Shown here piece after piece: positions 6,205-7,344 of a DNA stretch of 7,344 bases. The translations under genes and the position numbers were made by a program. The notes under the pieces were generated by a model. It was not told the origin of the DNA and made no database searches. It saw only the letters and a program-made list of their open reading frames with translations. Origin of the DNA: Rubripirellula sp. Its GTDB lineage: Bacteria; Planctomycetota; Planctomycetia; Pirellulales; Pirellulaceae. Location of the stretch: positions 1-7,344 of the forward strand of contig JARFQX010000376.1 in the NCBI GenBank assembly GCA_029287555.1, written 5' to 3'. Each line of letters opens with the position of its first letter. Positions within the stretch are counted from its first letter, which is position 1.

Positions 6205-7044
6205 ATGCTTGATTTGTACGACAAGATTCAAGACGCTTGCTCTGCCATCCGAAGCAAGTTCAATCGGTCACCCAAGGTGGCGATCGTCCTGGGTACCGGC
6301 CTGGGCGACATCGTCCGTGACATCGAAGTCGAAGCAAGCATCGAGTACGGCGAGATCCCCCACTTTCCAACTTCAACGACGACGAGCCACCGTGGACGAC
6401 TGGTTTGCGGCCAAATGGCGGGCGTGCCGGTCGCCGCGATGGAAGGACGTTTCCATCTCTACGAAGGGTACTCGCTGAAGCAAATCACCTTGCCGGTCCG
6501 CGTGTTCAAGGAACTGGGTGCGGAACTCTTGATCGTCAGCAATGCCTGCGGAGGTCTCAACCCGTATTTCCGCGCCGCTGACATCATGGTGATCGAAGAT
6601 CATATCAACTTGATGGGCGACAACCCGCTGATCGGAATCAACGATGATCGGCTTGGCCCCCGCTTTCCCGATATGTGTGAACCGTACGACCAGCAGTGGA
6701 TTGACCGCACCATCAAAATCGGACGCGATCTGGGACTGGGCATTCACAAAGGCGTCTTCGTTGCGGTGGCCGGTCCGAATTTGGAAACGCGGGCCGAGTA
6801 TCGTTTCTTGCGAATGATTGGCGCCGATGTGGTGGGAATGAGCACCGTTCCCGAATCGATCGTCGCCGTTCACAGCGGGTTGAAGACCATCGGACTCAGC
6901 GTGGTCACCGACATGTGTTTGCCCGACGCCTTGGAACCGGCCAATGTTGAAGAAATCATTGCCACGGCGGGTCGGGCGGCACCTAATCTGATCTCGATTG
7001 TCCGTGGCATCGTCGATCAATTCGGCCAGACCCGCATCGCGTGA
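6205..7044 (+). CDS. Purine nucleoside phosphorylase, trimeric PNP/MTAP family
   Basis: This 279-residue protein has the usual length of the trimeric family. It should split purine (deoxy)nucleosides with phosphate into the base and (deoxy)ribose 1-phosphate in cytoplasmic purine salvage. Motifs align with human PNP throughout: phosphate loop LGTGLGD (29-35, Thr31 where Ser33 is usual), TSHRGRL with His62 (His64), EGRFHLYEGY with Arg82, His84 and Tyr86 (Arg84, His86, Tyr88), NACGGLNP (113-120), AGPNLETRAEY with Glu194 (Glu201), and VGMSTVPE with Met212 (Met219). Two specificity residues differ: SVVTDMC has Asp236 where human PNP has Asn243, and ANVEEI has Val248 where it has His257. Methylthioadenosine phosphorylase has Asp and Val at both places but lacks the Glu201 equivalent, which is kept here. 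The protein is thus PNP-like overall with MTAP-like base and 5' positions. The start has an excellent ribosome binding site, and a second copy of the family begins 185 bases downstream. Confidence 0.93.
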   Translation: MLDLYDKIQDACSAIRSKFNRSPKVAIVLGTGLGDIVRDIEVEASIEYGEIPHFPTSTTTSHRGRLVCGQMAGVPVAAMEGRFHLYEGYSLKQITLPVRVFKELGAELLIVSNACGGLNPYFRAADIMVIEDHINLMGDNPLIGINDDRLGPRFPDMCEPYDQQWIDRTIKIGRDLGLGIHKGVFVAVAGPNLETRAEYRFLRMIGADVVGMSTVPESIVAVHSGLKTIGLSVVTDMCLPDALEPANVEEIIATAGRAAPNLISIVRGIVDQFGQTRIA

Positions 7045-7054
7045 GAATCCAGTG

Positions 7055-7229
7055 GCGAGGGGCGAGTCGCGAGGGGCGAGTCGCGAGAGGGGAGGGGCGA
7101 GGCGCGCGGGGCGAGTCGCGAGAGGTGAGGGGCGCGTCGCGAGGGGCGAGTCGCGAGAGGTGCGGGGCGCGTCGCGAGTCGCGAGAGGTGAGGGGCGAAG
7201 AGCGAGGGGCGAAGAGCGAGGGGCGAGGG
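7055..7229 (+). repeat. 25-copy heptanucleotide array between the two phosphorylase genes
   Basis: The 175 bases divide without remainder into 25 seven-base units, almost all variants of GCGAGGG, GCGAGTC or GCGAGAG (others: GTGAGGG, GCGCGTC, GCGAAGA, GGGAGGG). No insertion or deletion breaks the register. A higher-order pattern of four to five units is visible: GCGAGTC-GCGAGAG-GTGAGGG-GCGCGTC recurs from 7111, from 7146 and, in part, from 7174. Wherever a unit ending in TC is followed by GCGA, the palindrome TCGCGA forms (7 copies). The array starts 10 bases after the first gene's stop and ends at the base before the next start codon. Frames reading through it give Arg/Gly/Glu- or Pro/Ser/Arg-rich artefact peptides. 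Confidence 0.93.
7218..7223 (+). promoter_or_regulatory. Ribosome binding site of the second phosphorylase, made of array units
   Basis: GAGGGG ends 6 bases before the ATG at 7230, and a second GAGGG directly abuts the start codon. Both belong to the last heptamers of the array, so the repeat itself supplies the ribosome binding site. Confidence 0.55.
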
Positions 7230-7344
7230 ATGCTTGATGGCGAACTTCTCAGCGAAGCGACCGCCAAGGTTGAATCGGTCTCCCTGGGCTCACCACGCAT
7301 CGCGATCATCTTGGGTAGCGGCTTGGGCGACCTGGCGCAGCGGC
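7230..7344 (+). CDS. Second purine nucleoside phosphorylase, N-terminal part only
   Basis: From the ATG at 7230 the frame is open for 38 codons to the right edge. It encodes a short N-terminal helix (MLDGELLSEATAKVESVSL) followed by RIAIILGSGLGDLAQR. The phosphate-binding loop GSGLGD (29-34) is the classical PNP form, with Ser30 at the human Ser33 position where the upstream copy has Thr. It aligns with the upstream protein from residue 1 (MLD...), so this is a tandem paralogue rather than a fragment of the same gene. Its base-specificity residues lie outside the window, so substrate preference cannot be read. Both genes point the same way and could share a transcript through the heptamer array. 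Confidence 0.85.
   Translation, partial: MLDGELLSEATAKVESVSLGSPRIAIILGSGLGDLAQR

Noticed and set aside
5768..6478. Plus-strand frames through the intergenic repeats (5768-6478 and 5862-6212)
   Set aside because: They translate the 38-base repeats and then run into the phosphorylase gene in the wrong frame. No ribosome binding site or family character supports them.
6373..7020. Minus-strand frame of 215 codons
   Set aside because: It lies wholly antisense to the phosphorylase gene and is His/Asp-rich, as expected for the complement of that coding frame.
7055..7229. Heptamer array as a CRISPR array
   Set aside because: Units are 7 bases and contiguous with no spacers, so it is a simple tandem repeat.
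6983..7309. Frames reading through the heptamer array on both strands (6983-7309 minus, 6998-7237 plus)
   Set aside because: They are low-complexity Arg/Gly/Glu or Pro/Ser/Arg peptides dictated by the 7-base repeat and overlap real genes at both ends.

Overview
The window looks like chromosomal DNA of a planctomycete, probably a Rhodopirellula/Pirellulaceae relative. This is inferred from moderately high GC, short AGGA/GAGG-type ribosome binding sites, a large leucine-rich-repeat membrane protein, and a repeat-rich intergenic region of a kind I associate with that group. No rRNA, tRNA, CRISPR array or transposase is visible.

Left two thirds (1-5466), all minus strand. Reading right to left there are three genes in an operon-like order. 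First is a HerA/FtsK-type (DUF87-like) P-loop ATPase with a long coiled-coil C-terminal part. It is followed 25 bases later by a 65-residue, Trp-rich hydrophobic membrane protein. About 205 bases further on begins a very large protein with three predicted N-terminal membrane segments followed by degenerate leucine-rich repeats. The last gene stays open for 871 codons and runs off the left edge, so its C-terminus is missing. The plus-strand reading frames across 1-2700 are antisense shadows of it.

Middle (5467-6204). This divergent intergenic region of about 740 bases has no convincing gene. It holds a symmetric repeat element: a GC-rich hairpin core (about 5774-5863) flanked by degenerate 34-38-base units pointing outward on both sides. 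The left units face the ATPase operon and the right units face the purine phosphorylase gene.

Right end (6205-7344), plus strand. A complete trimeric-type purine nucleoside phosphorylase gene is followed by the start of a second gene of the same family, cut by the right edge. The gap between them is almost entirely a 25-copy, in-register heptanucleotide array. The array ends at the base before the second start codon and supplies its ribosome binding site. The first phosphorylase carries Asp and Val at the positions of human PNP Asn243 and His257, the residues found in methylthioadenosine phosphorylase. The two copies may therefore divide substrates: 6-oxopurine nucleosides for one, 6-aminopurine or 5'-modified nucleosides for the other.

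The phosphorylases probably act in purine salvage. The three minus-strand genes look like a membrane-associated ATPase module of unknown function.
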